In this document: positions 1 through 6,770 of the stretch, piece after piece
Layout of the letters: each line of letters opens with the position of its first letter
Position numbering within the stretch: position 1 is the first letter of the stretch
Assembly: GCA_002340405.1 (NCBI GenBank)
Contig: DDLZ01000100.1
Location: 5,398 to 13,209 of the forward strand
Source: Bacteroidales bacterium UBA2559
Lineage (GTDB): Bacteria; Bacteroidota; Bacteroidia; Bacteroidales; Bacteroidaceae
Direction: 5' to 3'
Length of the DNA: 7,812 nucleotides
Notes under the pieces: model-generated
What the model was told of the DNA's origin: nothing
The model's input: only the letters and a program-made list of their open reading frames with translations
The model's database searches: none
Made by a program: the position numbers and the translations under genes

Positions 1-2972
1 CGGTGGAAAGACTCAGTGCTATTGGAGGTGCAAAACTTCAAACAGTAAATGCCCCGTCGGTAAAGTATATTGAAAGAGAAACTTTTAGACACAATCCGGA
101 ACTTAAAACCGTAACCCTAAACGATGCGGTAGAGTATATCGGGGAAGAGGCTTTCGCTTTTTGTCCGAAATTAAAGAATATAGAGGGCGTTACATCTGTT
201 GACTCCATCGCAAAGCAAGCTTTCTTGCTTAGCCCGTCTCTCGAAACCATTGGCGGTACGCTAAAAGTAAGACGCGTTGGAAGGGAGGCTTTTAAAGATT
301 GTGCAAAACTTAGAACAGCCTTTACCGGATTGAAACATATAGAAAGATCGGCTTTCGCGGGATGTGATTCTCTACTGACGGCAGATGTTAGTGTGGCGGA
401 ATATATTGAAGAAAGTGCTTTTTCAGGATGCTTGTCACTGGAAAGCGATCTATCTATTATCGCAGAAGATATCGGAAATTTTGCGTTCAGCAGATGTTCG
501 TCAATTCCTAGTGTACACATCAACAATACGGTAAAGAATATCGGTGCAAAGGCTTTTCTTGAATGTGGGGATATGGAAGAGCTGACTTTCAGTGAAAACG
601 ACGAGCTTGAGATAGGTGTAGCCGCTTTTATGGGATGCTGCAGACTTAGAGATGTAACGGTTCGAGGAAAAATCATCGGCGAGGAGGCTTTTAGCACTGT
701 TGGCTTCGACACGCTGTACGTGAGCTTCCTACAAAACCTTACCATTGACAATTCGGTAAAAACCATCAAGGATAAAGCTTTCTATAAATGTAGGTTTATT
801 AGAACAATCAATATCGGAAATTCGGTGGATACCATCGGTTTTGCCGCTTTCGAAGGAACTTACAGTGTTAAAGATACACTGACCATTCCGCCGTCTGTAA
901 AACATATTAGATTCGCAGCTTTTTCAGATTGTGGTATGAAATACCTGGAACTTAGTCCATCTTTGGAAATCATAGAAGGTTCCACTTTCTATGGATGTTT
1001 TTTCCTTAAAAAGATAGAAATTCCCAAAAATATAAAAATCATAGGAAGCTGGGCTTTCGCCAGATGTCGGAAACTGACCCAAGTAACAATGACGGCAGTC
1101 GATTCTATTGGCGATGGTGCTTTTCGAGAATGTGAGGAACTGACAAGCATAGCGTTGGGGGACACCCTAAGAATCCTTGGCAACTCTGCTTTCGAGGGAT
1201 GTACGTCCATAAAAGGAGTTATCAAATTTCCTAAGACTTTGGAGTTTATAGGGGACAAGAACTTCTTGAAGTGTAGAGAAATTACCGGCATAGACCTTCC
1301 TGACGGATTGAAAGTCATCGGGTGGGCAGCCTTCGAGGAGTGTACAGGTATTACCAGACTGACCCTACCTTCCCGATTGGAATATATTGGTATCAGAGCC
1401 TTTTACGGCTGTTCGAATATCAAAGACAATCTGGTATTTCCCGCTTCGCTGAAACATATCCGCTTCGAGGCATTCCAAAACTGCATTCAACTGCAAAGAA
1501 TTGATCTAGGATGTGCCACATCGCTGAAAATCATCGAGAGAGGTGCATTCTACAACTGTAAAGGGATTAAGGGAGAGGTAAGGATACCCGATGCTGTAAC
1601 CACTGTAGAAAAAGAGGCATTTTACTGTTGCGACAGCATAGAGAGCCTGCATATCGGTGCATCGCTGCAGGAGATTGGCGAGGATGCTTTCCTTACATTT
1701 CCTTGGAGAAATCTAACTGCCATTAGCGTCAGTAGCAGCAACCCCAATTACGACAGTCGGGATAATTGCAATGCCATAATTGAAACAGCTACCAATAAAC
1801 TTTACAAAGGATGCATGAATACTGTTATCCCCGAATCGGTAACCACTATCGGTAAAGATGCTTTTATTAGCTGCGGATTGTACGGTACTTTTAATATTCC
1901 TGATGCAGTAACATCCATCGAAGATTATGCTTTTTTCGGTTGTCGCACGTTGGACCATATTAAATTAAGTGAAGATAATAATTTGGCAAGCATCGGCATG
2001 TGGGCGTTCCGAGACTGCGAAGACCTGAAAGACATACTGTATCTGCGGGCTATAGTTTCTATCGGCTTTGGGGCTTTTCAGGGATGCAGCAAAATTCCCG
2101 GAATATACTTTGGTTCCATACTGAAAGAGATAGGAGCACAATCATTTCTTGCTTGCTATAATTTACAGCACGTTACATTCTGGGCCCCCGCACCCCCTTA
2201 TGTGGGTAAAGGTGCGTTCCATTACGAATTTAATATCCCTATGTTTATTCGATGCGGAAGCACCGAAGCTTTTGAGGAAGAGATGCCTGAGCAGAAACTC
2301 TTTATTGAGGAGGGATATTACTCGTTGAGAGCCGTGTCGGAGGACGTAGAAATAGGCAGGGTATTTATTACCGCACCCTATAGCTGTGAAACCAATGAAG
2401 TTACAGTTGCCGCCGTAGCTGAGGATGGTTACAAGTTCGTAGCCTGGAGCGACGGCTGTGTGCTTAATCCATACACAATGACCCTGACAGAAGACGTTTC
2501 ATTGGTGGCTTACTTTACGGAACATTCCGAACTGAAATATACGGTAACGGCAGAAAGCAATGACTCCACCAAAGGCACTGTAACCGGCAGTGGCAGCTAT
2601 ATTGCCAACACTACTGCCACACTGACCGCTGAGCCTGCAGAGGGTTACCAATTCCTGCAATGGCAAGATGGCAGCACGGAGAACCCGCTTGTGTTTGTGG
2701 TGACCAGCGATACCACGTTTACGGCAACCTTCGATCTGTTTGACGGTATTGCCGAAAACCATGCGGCAGAAGTGAAGATCTCCACAGTGGACAATAATAT
2801 TGTCATAGAGAATGCCGGGGGATACAGCCTGAGTATTTACGAAATAACAGGTCAGTTGCTTGTGGCAGAGGAGGCAATTGCCACAAACAGCTTTACGGTT
2901 CGTATGAGACGTTCAGGCATATATTTTATAAAAATAGGTAACAATAAGGTACAAAAAGTAATAATAAAGTAA
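1..2972 (+). CDS. BspA-like leucine-rich-repeat surface protein with T9SS sorting domain (5' truncated)
   Basis: The reading frame is open at the left edge, so the N-terminus and signal peptide are missing; the GTG at position 3 is an internal Val codon. Residues are numbered from that codon. About 30 LRR_5 (BspA/TpLRR) units of roughly 23-25 residues fill residues 1-745, each with a core like I-G-x-x-A-F-x-x-C-x-x-L. Near residues 569-615 a longer unit carries the BspA-typical YDSRDNCNAIIETATNKL segment. A short Pro-rich linker leads to two divergent InlB-B/Flg_new-type modules (about 769-843 and 844-911), each with a G-Y-x-F-x-x-W-x-D-G core. Residues 915-989 match a T9SS type A C-terminal domain (EITGQLL, then SGIYFIKI and a basic KVQKVIIK end). 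It is therefore probably secreted across the outer membrane and anchored at the cell surface. BspA relatives bind host proteins or other bacteria; the ligand here is unknown. The gene converges on the beta-galactosidase gene. Confidence 0.93.
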   Translation, partial: VERLSAIGGAKLQTVNAPSVKYIERETFRHNPELKTVTLNDAVEYIGEEAFAFCPKLKNIEGVTSVDSIAKQAFLLSPSLETIGGTLKVRRVGREAFKDCAKLRTAFTGLKHIERSAFAGCDSLLTADVSVAEYIEESAFSGCLSLESDLSIIAEDIGNFAFSRCSSIPSVHINNTVKNIGAKAFLECGDMEELTFSENDELEIGVAAFMGCCRLRDVTVRGKIIGEEAFSTVGFDTLYVSFLQNLTIDNSVKTIKDKAFYKCRFIRTINIGNSVDTIGFAAFEGTYSVKDTLTIPPSVKHIRFAAFSDCGMKYLELSPSLEIIEGSTFYGCFFLKKIEIPKNIKIIGSWAFARCRKLTQVTMTAVDSIGDGAFRECEELTSIALGDTLRILGNSAFEGCTSIKGVIKFPKTLEFIGDKNFLKCREITGIDLPDGLKVIGWAAFEECTGITRLTLPSRLEYIGIRAFYGCSNIKDNLVFPASLKHIRFEAFQNCIQLQRIDLGCATSLKIIERGAFYNCKGIKGEVRIPDAVTTVEKEAFYCCDSIESLHIGASLQEIGEDAFLTFPWRNLTAISVSSSNPNYDSRDNCNAIIETATNKLYKGCMNTVIPESVTTIGKDAFISCGLYGTFNIPDAVTSIEDYAFFGCRTLDHIKLSEDNNLASIGMWAFRDCEDLKDILYLRAIVSIGFGAFQGCSKIPGIYFGSILKEIGAQSFLACYNLQHVTFWAPAPPYVGKGAFHYEFNIPMFIRCGSTEAFEEEMPEQKLFIEEGYYSLRAVSEDVEIGRVFITAPYSCETNEVTVAAVAEDGYKFVAWSDGCVLNPYTMTLTEDVSLVAYFTEHSELKYTVTAESNDSTKGTVTGSGSYIANTTATLTAEPAEGYQFLQWQDGSTENPLVFVVTSDTTFTATFDLFDGIAENHAAEVKISTVDNNIVIENAGGYSLSIYEITGQLLVAEEAIATNSFTVRMRRSGIYFIKIGNNKVQKVIIK

Positions 2973-2997
2973 ACCTTCGGTTTTCCCATACCCGGGA

Positions 2998-3111
2998 TTC
3001 CGGTTAATGGATCCTGTTTAATGGATTTCCGGTCACTCTGTTCCGGTCGATTTGTACTGGTAAATGGGTTTCGGATAGTAAGTTCCGGTGAAACGGGTCA
3101 GGGGGAATGGA
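2998..3111. repeat. Degenerate 14-bp tandem repeat, eight units
   Basis: Between the BspA stop codon and the terminator, the word TTCCGGT and variants recur in phase. Units start at 2998, 3012, 3027 (after one extra T at 3026), 3041, 3055, 3069, 3083 and about 3098. The best unit is TTCCGGTTAATGGA; the others match it at about 8-11 of 14 positions. The array is non-coding and lies inside the 3' untranslated region of the BspA-like gene. A looser TTCGGT copy sits at 2976. No function is evident; it could be slippage-derived filler or a protein-binding array. Confidence 0.7.
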
Positions 3112-3130
3112 ACTTTTTCAATATGTTTGT

Positions 3131-3163
3131 TTGGGCCCGCTTCGAGTAAGCGGGCCCAATTTT
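3131..3163 (+). terminator. Rho-independent terminator at the convergent gene end
   Basis: A perfect 12-bp inverted repeat (TTGGGCCCGCTT at 3131-3142 and AAGCGGGCCCAA at 3148-3159) encloses a 5-nt CGAGT loop and is followed by TTTT at 3160-3163. The T tract lies on the plus-strand side, so it fits best as the terminator of the BspA-like gene. The hairpin also begins 8 nt past the minus-strand beta-galactosidase stop codon. Read that way the stem is intact but followed by an A/C-rich sequence rather than a T run, so it may slow or protect that transcript end rather than terminate it efficiently. Confidence 0.9.
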
Positions 3164-3167
3164 ACAC

Positions 3168-6100
3168 TCATTCCAATGTTAGTATGAAACTCAGATGATG
3201 AGGCTCGTTTCCCGAGGGTATATATTGAGGTTCGGTCCTTGCGCCCCAGGCATCATTTCCGCCTACTCCTATCAGTTCGCTGTCAATGTTAATATTCAGA
3301 TAATCCCGCTCGGGAAGCTCAAAATTGTGGCGTGCATTTTCTATATCCTCCTCGGAGCAGTTCCATATTCTGAGGTTGAAAAACTGCGGTGAATAGACCG
3401 ATAACGCTGGACCCTGCTGGGATTGGTCTGCCCTTAGAAGAGAGAAACAGAGACAGTCGCTGCGATTTGAGTTATCTTGCGGATAAATATAATCGGTACG
3501 GTATTCATCAACCGGCAGGGTGTAATTGCCAAACAGGGCGCCCTGTTTGCGGTCGGGATAGTTTTCCCATGGACCACGTCCGCTCCATCGGACGCTGTCA
3601 TATTCGGCCGGCAGACGCATCTTGACACCGAACTTGGGTATGGAGGGAATCATGTCGGCTTGCGGGGTATAATCGGCCGAAAAGCTGACCCGGTCTTCAC
3701 TGAATTCATAACACAGGGTCAGTTCAGCTCCAACCGACAGTTCAAAATTGAACCTGATCTGCCGGAATTGTGCACGTTCCCGTACAACCGTGCGGGCCTC
3801 ACTGCTTAAAAACTCTCTCTCCTGAGCAACTCTTCGCCATACTCCCATAGTCCGCTCATAGTCATTGTGCCTCTGATTGTCGTTGGCCGGTTTCCAGAAA
3901 TAGGGTTCCAGCGGGCCGGCCAGCATTTCCCGGCCATTCCATTTCCAGCTTGTAAGAGCGCCTTTGCCGTCAACCGTATATCTGCTCTTGCCGCAGGTGA
4001 CGGAATATCCTCCGTCAACGGGAATTATCCCTTTGGTACGTTTTTTTATGGAGGAACCATCGGTATTGTTCCATTCAAGGGCAGGGACGTTGGATTGCCA
4101 TTCAAAGAACTGCTCATAGGCTACCACATGACCTGAGTCTGCCCAGAGCGCATCATCTTTGAGTTGGGCAAATATCTGCAACACTCCGATTTCCGGCAGC
4201 AGAACATTGTCTGACTGATTGTTCCCTGAGTTTGGAACATTACGTAAGCGTCTGATTACTGACTGTAGAACAGAGCCTGAGCGTCTGTTGCCTGATTGCT
4301 GAGCATTGCAGATAGGGCAGAAATGTTCGACGGGCTCTGCAGGTATTCTTATTATTCCGTTTTCATCGGGGTTTTCAATATTGAAAAAACCCTTTTCAGG
4401 GCCGGAAGTTGGAGTGACAACTCTGGCTTTGTAATCATATTCGTCCGTTCCGGTAAAGAAATCTCTGTTGGTAACCTTGATGTTGAGAAATTCCTGTGAG
4501 TCATCCATGTTCAGCAGATCAAAATGCAGAGGCCGATAGACATGTTTTACCTCATAGTAGTGCGGATGCGGCGTGCGGTCGGGGGCTAACATACCGTCCA
4601 GGATAAAATTCCCGTCATTGGGCACATCGCCGAAATCCCCTCCGTATGCCCAGACCTCGCCCTCCTCAAGCGTCAGGCCGTTTCCTTTATAACTGAGCGG
4701 CGATCCGTCTTTAGGTTTGGCTATCCCCTGATCCATAAATTCCCATACCGCTGCACCGAATATGCTCGGGTCATCGTCACTCACATGCCAGTACTCGGAC
4801 AGATTGCCTCCCGAATTGCCCATCATGTGGGCATACTCCCGCATCATGAAGGGGCGGTCGTTGACCCTTCCGGCTGCCTCGCGCAGACGGTTAGGCGGCA
4901 GATAGCTGTCATCGTATATGTCCGATACGGAACGGTCGCTGTCCGAGAATATGAGGCGGGTAGAGTCAAGCTGCTCTACAACAGCGCGCATGGCCTGCAT
5001 ATTTGTACCGGCTCCTCCTTCGTTTCCAAGCGACCAGATCATTACGCACGGATGGTTAAAATCCCTTTTCACCATTGATCCGGCACGGTCTTCATGCGCC
5101 GCCTTCCAATCTGGACTGTTGCCCATCAGACGGTTTCCTATGCCGTAACCGTGCGACTCCTGACATGCATCATTGATTACGTAGAGGCCGTAGCGGTCAC
5201 ACAGTTCATACAGATAGGTCGAGGCGGGATAATGTGACGTGCGTACCGTGTTTATGTTGGCCTGTTTCATAAGCCGTATATCCAGTTCCGTGGTTGCAGG
5301 ATCGACATAGTGTCCGGTACGCGGATGGTGATCGTGACGGTTTACGCCGCGCATCTTGACCGGCCGGCCGTTTATATATACGATTTCACCATCTATTTCG
5401 ATGCGTCTTACACCAATATTCTGACGGAATGACTCAACCGTATTGCCTTTATTATCAATCAGTTCTACAAAGCATTCATAGAGATTCGGCTTCTCTGCCG
5501 ACCAGAGCAGAGGTCTATTGATCTCTCCGCTCAGAATTACCTCTACTGTGTCACCGGAAGGGAGAGCGTCTCCGGATGGTACCGTCACATTCTGTAACAT
5601 TACCTCCGAAACTGCCATTCCATCACTGTTTATACCGTTTACGGATAGTCTGACAGACATGCCGTTGCACGGATCAATATCTTTGTTTACTACCTGTATA
5701 GATGCATTCAAGCGGGCGCGGTCAAAACAGGCCGACGGTACAGCCGTTATCCTGTAGTCCGATATGTGCTGCAGCGGACGTTTCCACAGTTTGACCGGAC
5801 GGAATATTCCGCTCAACCGCCAGTAATCCTGGTCTTCCAGATAAGAGCCGTCGCTCCAGCGGTACACTTCAACTGCCATACGGTTACTGCCCTCTTTTAG
5901 ATAGGGAGTGACGTCAAACTCGGCAGGGGAGTAACTGTTTTGGCTGTAACCGGCTAGCTGCCCGTTAACCCAGACGTAGAAAGCCGAGCTAACACCCTCA
6001 AACTCAAGGATCCAGTTATGTGATTTTATGTTTGCAGCACTGAAAAAGGTTACGTAACTGCCTACGGGATTGCGGTTTTTAAATGCTGTCCAGGTGGAAT

Positions 6101-6536
6101 CGGGAGTTCCGGTCACACGAGGTGCATCGCGTTTGAACGGATACTGTATATTGCTGTAGATAGGAGTGCCGAAACCCTGCATCTGCCAATCGGTGGGAAC
6201 GTGAATATCATTCCACGAACTGACATCGTACCCGGTCATAAAAAAATCGGCCGGCCGGCTGTCGGGATCTTTAGCCCAATGAAATTTCCAGATTCCATCA
6301 AGGAAAGTCACCTGCGGATTATTCCGTTGTGTGGAGGGATTGCCCAAAGTGACATGATAGGGCAGTTTGTTGATACCTAGTATGGCGGGATTCTCCCAGT
6401 CAGGCTGTGCATTAACGTTAAGTTGATTCTCACGCTCAGGCTGTGCATTAGCAACAGGTTGGTTACGCTCAGGTTGTGCGTAAACAAAAAGTGAAATAGA
6501 CAGAGCTGTCAAAACAGCAAAAACACTCCTTTTCAT
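3168..6536 (-). CDS. Exported LacZ-type GH2 beta-galactosidase
   Basis: This 1122-residue enzyme should hydrolyse terminal beta-D-galactosides. The start at 6536 is chosen because MKRSVFAVL begins a clear signal peptide (cleavage near VYA/Q, residue 20) directly behind a Bacteroides-type -7 element. An upstream in-frame ATG at 6647 would add 37 residues that bury the signal peptide. Domains in order: GH2 sugar-binding (about 70-255), Ig-like (about 260-380), TIM barrel (about 385-670), a second Ig-like domain (about 665-820) and the Bgal_small_N beta-sandwich (about 840-1122). The acid/base Glu506 lies in WSLGNEGG and the nucleophile Glu567 in MMREYAHMMGNS. Glu460 and His462 in QESHG match the LacZ Mg2+ ligands, and the GVGGNDAWG segment supplies the late active-site Trp. 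There is no T9SS domain, so it is probably periplasmic. Oddities are a repeated mature N-terminus and a roughly 43-residue insert at about 739-781. No SusC/SusD gene is adjacent. The exact substrate (lactose, host glycan or plant galactoside) cannot be told. Confidence 0.95.
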   Translation of the reverse strand: MKRSVFAVLTALSISLFVYAQPERNQPVANAQPERENQLNVNAQPDWENPAILGINKLPYHVTLGNPSTQRNNPQVTFLDGIWKFHWAKDPDSRPADFFMTGYDVSSWNDIHVPTDWQMQGFGTPIYSNIQYPFKRDAPRVTGTPDSTWTAFKNRNPVGSYVTFFSAANIKSHNWILEFEGVSSAFYVWVNGQLAGYSQNSYSPAEFDVTPYLKEGSNRMAVEVYRWSDGSYLEDQDYWRLSGIFRPVKLWKRPLQHISDYRITAVPSACFDRARLNASIQVVNKDIDPCNGMSVRLSVNGINSDGMAVSEVMLQNVTVPSGDALPSGDTVEVILSGEINRPLLWSAEKPNLYECFVELIDNKGNTVESFRQNIGVRRIEIDGEIVYINGRPVKMRGVNRHDHHPRTGHYVDPATTELDIRLMKQANINTVRTSHYPASTYLYELCDRYGLYVINDACQESHGYGIGNRLMGNSPDWKAAHEDRAGSMVKRDFNHPCVMIWSLGNEGGAGTNMQAMRAVVEQLDSTRLIFSDSDRSVSDIYDDSYLPPNRLREAAGRVNDRPFMMREYAHMMGNSGGNLSEYWHVSDDDPSIFGAAVWEFMDQGIAKPKDGSPLSYKGNGLTLEEGEVWAYGGDFGDVPNDGNFILDGMLAPDRTPHPHYYEVKHVYRPLHFDLLNMDDSQEFLNIKVTNRDFFTGTDEYDYKARVVTPTSGPEKGFFNIENPDENGIIRIPAEPVEHFCPICNAQQSGNRRSGSVLQSVIRRLRNVPNSGNNQSDNVLLPEIGVLQIFAQLKDDALWADSGHVVAYEQFFEWQSNVPALEWNNTDGSSIKKRTKGIIPVDGGYSVTCGKSRYTVDGKGALTSWKWNGREMLAGPLEPYFWKPANDNQRHNDYERTMGVWRRVAQEREFLSSEARTVVRERAQFRQIRFNFELSVGAELTLCYEFSEDRVSFSADYTPQADMIPSIPKFGVKMRLPAEYDSVRWSGRGPWENYPDRKQGALFGNYTLPVDEYRTDYIYPQDNSNRSDCLCFSLLRADQSQQGPALSVYSPQFFNLRIWNCSEEDIENARHNFELPERDYLNINIDSELIGVGGNDAWGARTEPQYIPSGNEPHHLSFILTLE
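4194..4322 (-). other. Low-complexity in-frame insert in the beta-galactosidase
   Basis: These codons encode about 43 residues rich in Ser, Asn, Gln and Arg, beginning with HFCPIC and NAQQSGN and ending near LLPEIG. They interrupt the second Ig-like domain between IRIPAEPVEH and LQIFAQLKDD, which read as ordinary LacZ-family sequence. On the plus strand the word CTGA recurs (4211, 4215, 4226, 4252, 4259, 4277, 4292, 4299), and TCTGATTACTGA is echoed 40 bp later as CCTGATTGCTGA. This suggests growth by local duplication. The reading frame is kept. That it is an insertion relative to relatives is inferred from memory of the family, not from an alignment. Confidence 0.5.
6400..6483 (-). repeat. 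33/36-bp tandem repeat at the mature N-terminus of the beta-galactosidase
   Basis: On the plus strand TCAGGCTGTGCATTA occurs exactly at 6400-6414 and 6436-6450, and as TCAGGTTGTGCGTAA at 6469-6483, giving spacings of 36 and 33 bp. In the protein this reads as AQPER-NQPVAN, AQPERE-NQLNVN and AQPDWE-NPAILG directly after the predicted signal-peptide cleavage site. The last copy leads into the normal GH2 start (INKLPYH), so the earlier copies look like duplications of the native mature N-terminus. All spacings are multiples of three, so the frame is preserved. Confidence 0.8.
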
Positions 6537-6540
6537 TCGG

Positions 6541-6548
6541 CAAATATA
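6541..6548 (-). promoter_or_regulatory. Bacteroides-type -7 promoter element for the beta-galactosidase gene
   Basis: On the minus strand TATATTTG is an exact match to the Bacteroides sigma-ABfr -7 consensus TAnnTTTG, followed by CCGA and then the ATG at 6536. A TTG at 6566-6568 could be a weak -33 element, although the 17-bp spacing is shorter than the usual 19-20. A run of eight A residues lies between them. If it is used, transcription would begin at or within a few bases of the start codon, giving a leaderless or nearly leaderless mRNA. Confidence 0.6.
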
Positions 6549-6656
6549 GTGCATTTTTTTTCGGCCAACACTGATAAATGTCGGGTTTTTAATCGATTTA
6601 AAGCAGTTTCTAAAGAATATCGGCAGGTTTTTTAGAATTCTTCTCATAGAAAGTAG

Positions 6657-6664
6657 TAATTTTG
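6657..6664 (+). promoter_or_regulatory. Candidate -7 promoter element for the lolA-like operon
   Basis: TAATTTTG is an exact match to the TAnnTTTG consensus on the plus strand, about 105 bp before the LolA-like start codon. No clean TTTG is seen at the expected -33 distance; only a T-rich stretch at 6628-6633 lies nearby. The next plus-strand gene is the LolA-like one and the upstream gene is divergent, so a promoter must lie in this gap unless transcription reads through. The short motif can arise by chance. Confidence 0.4.
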
Positions 6665-6710
6665 GGATTTTGAATACGAAGTCTGTTGAATCGGCTTTTG
6701 GACAGTGACT

Positions 6711-6770
6711 TTATATTGTGAGGATTTTTACTGTGGTGAATGTGTTATGGTGAATTCTACTGTGTTGTAT
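6711..6770 (+). repeat. Weak degenerate repeat in the lolA leader
   Basis: The G/T-rich leader before the LolA-like start codon contains related words at short spacing: ATTGTGAGGA, ACTGTGGTGAA, TTATGGTGAA and ACTGTGTTG. The phase drifts between about 14 and 18 bp, so this is less certain than the array at 2998-3111. There is no clear Shine-Dalgarno sequence in this leader. A regulatory role is possible but nothing specific can be shown. Confidence 0.35.

Noticed and set aside
3..5. GTG as the true start of the BspA-like gene
   Set aside because: The frame is open to the window edge, there is no signal peptide, and the sequence begins in mid LRR repeat, so this is an internal codon.
38..769. 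A 243-codon open frame antisense to the BspA-like gene
   Set aside because: Its Ser/Pro/Ala-rich product is the mirror of the periodic LRR codons, with no recognisable domain. The sense frame is clearly the real gene.
2998..3111. CRISPR array
   Set aside because: Units are 14 bp, degenerate and directly adjacent, with no unique spacers, and no cas gene is present.
3131..3159. GGGCCC-containing palindrome as an operator or attachment site
   Set aside because: A perfect stem with a 5-nt loop followed by TTTT at a convergent gene junction is explained simply by a transcription terminator.
3168..6536. Polysaccharide utilisation locus around the beta-galactosidase
   Set aside because: No SusC, SusD, sigma/anti-sigma pair or hybrid two-component gene is in the window; both neighbours are unrelated and transcribed in the opposite direction.
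6537..6647. A longer beta-galactosidase start at 6647 adding 37 residues
   Set aside because: It would place a basic, non-conserved stretch before a perfect signal peptide and would include the -7 promoter element in the coding region.
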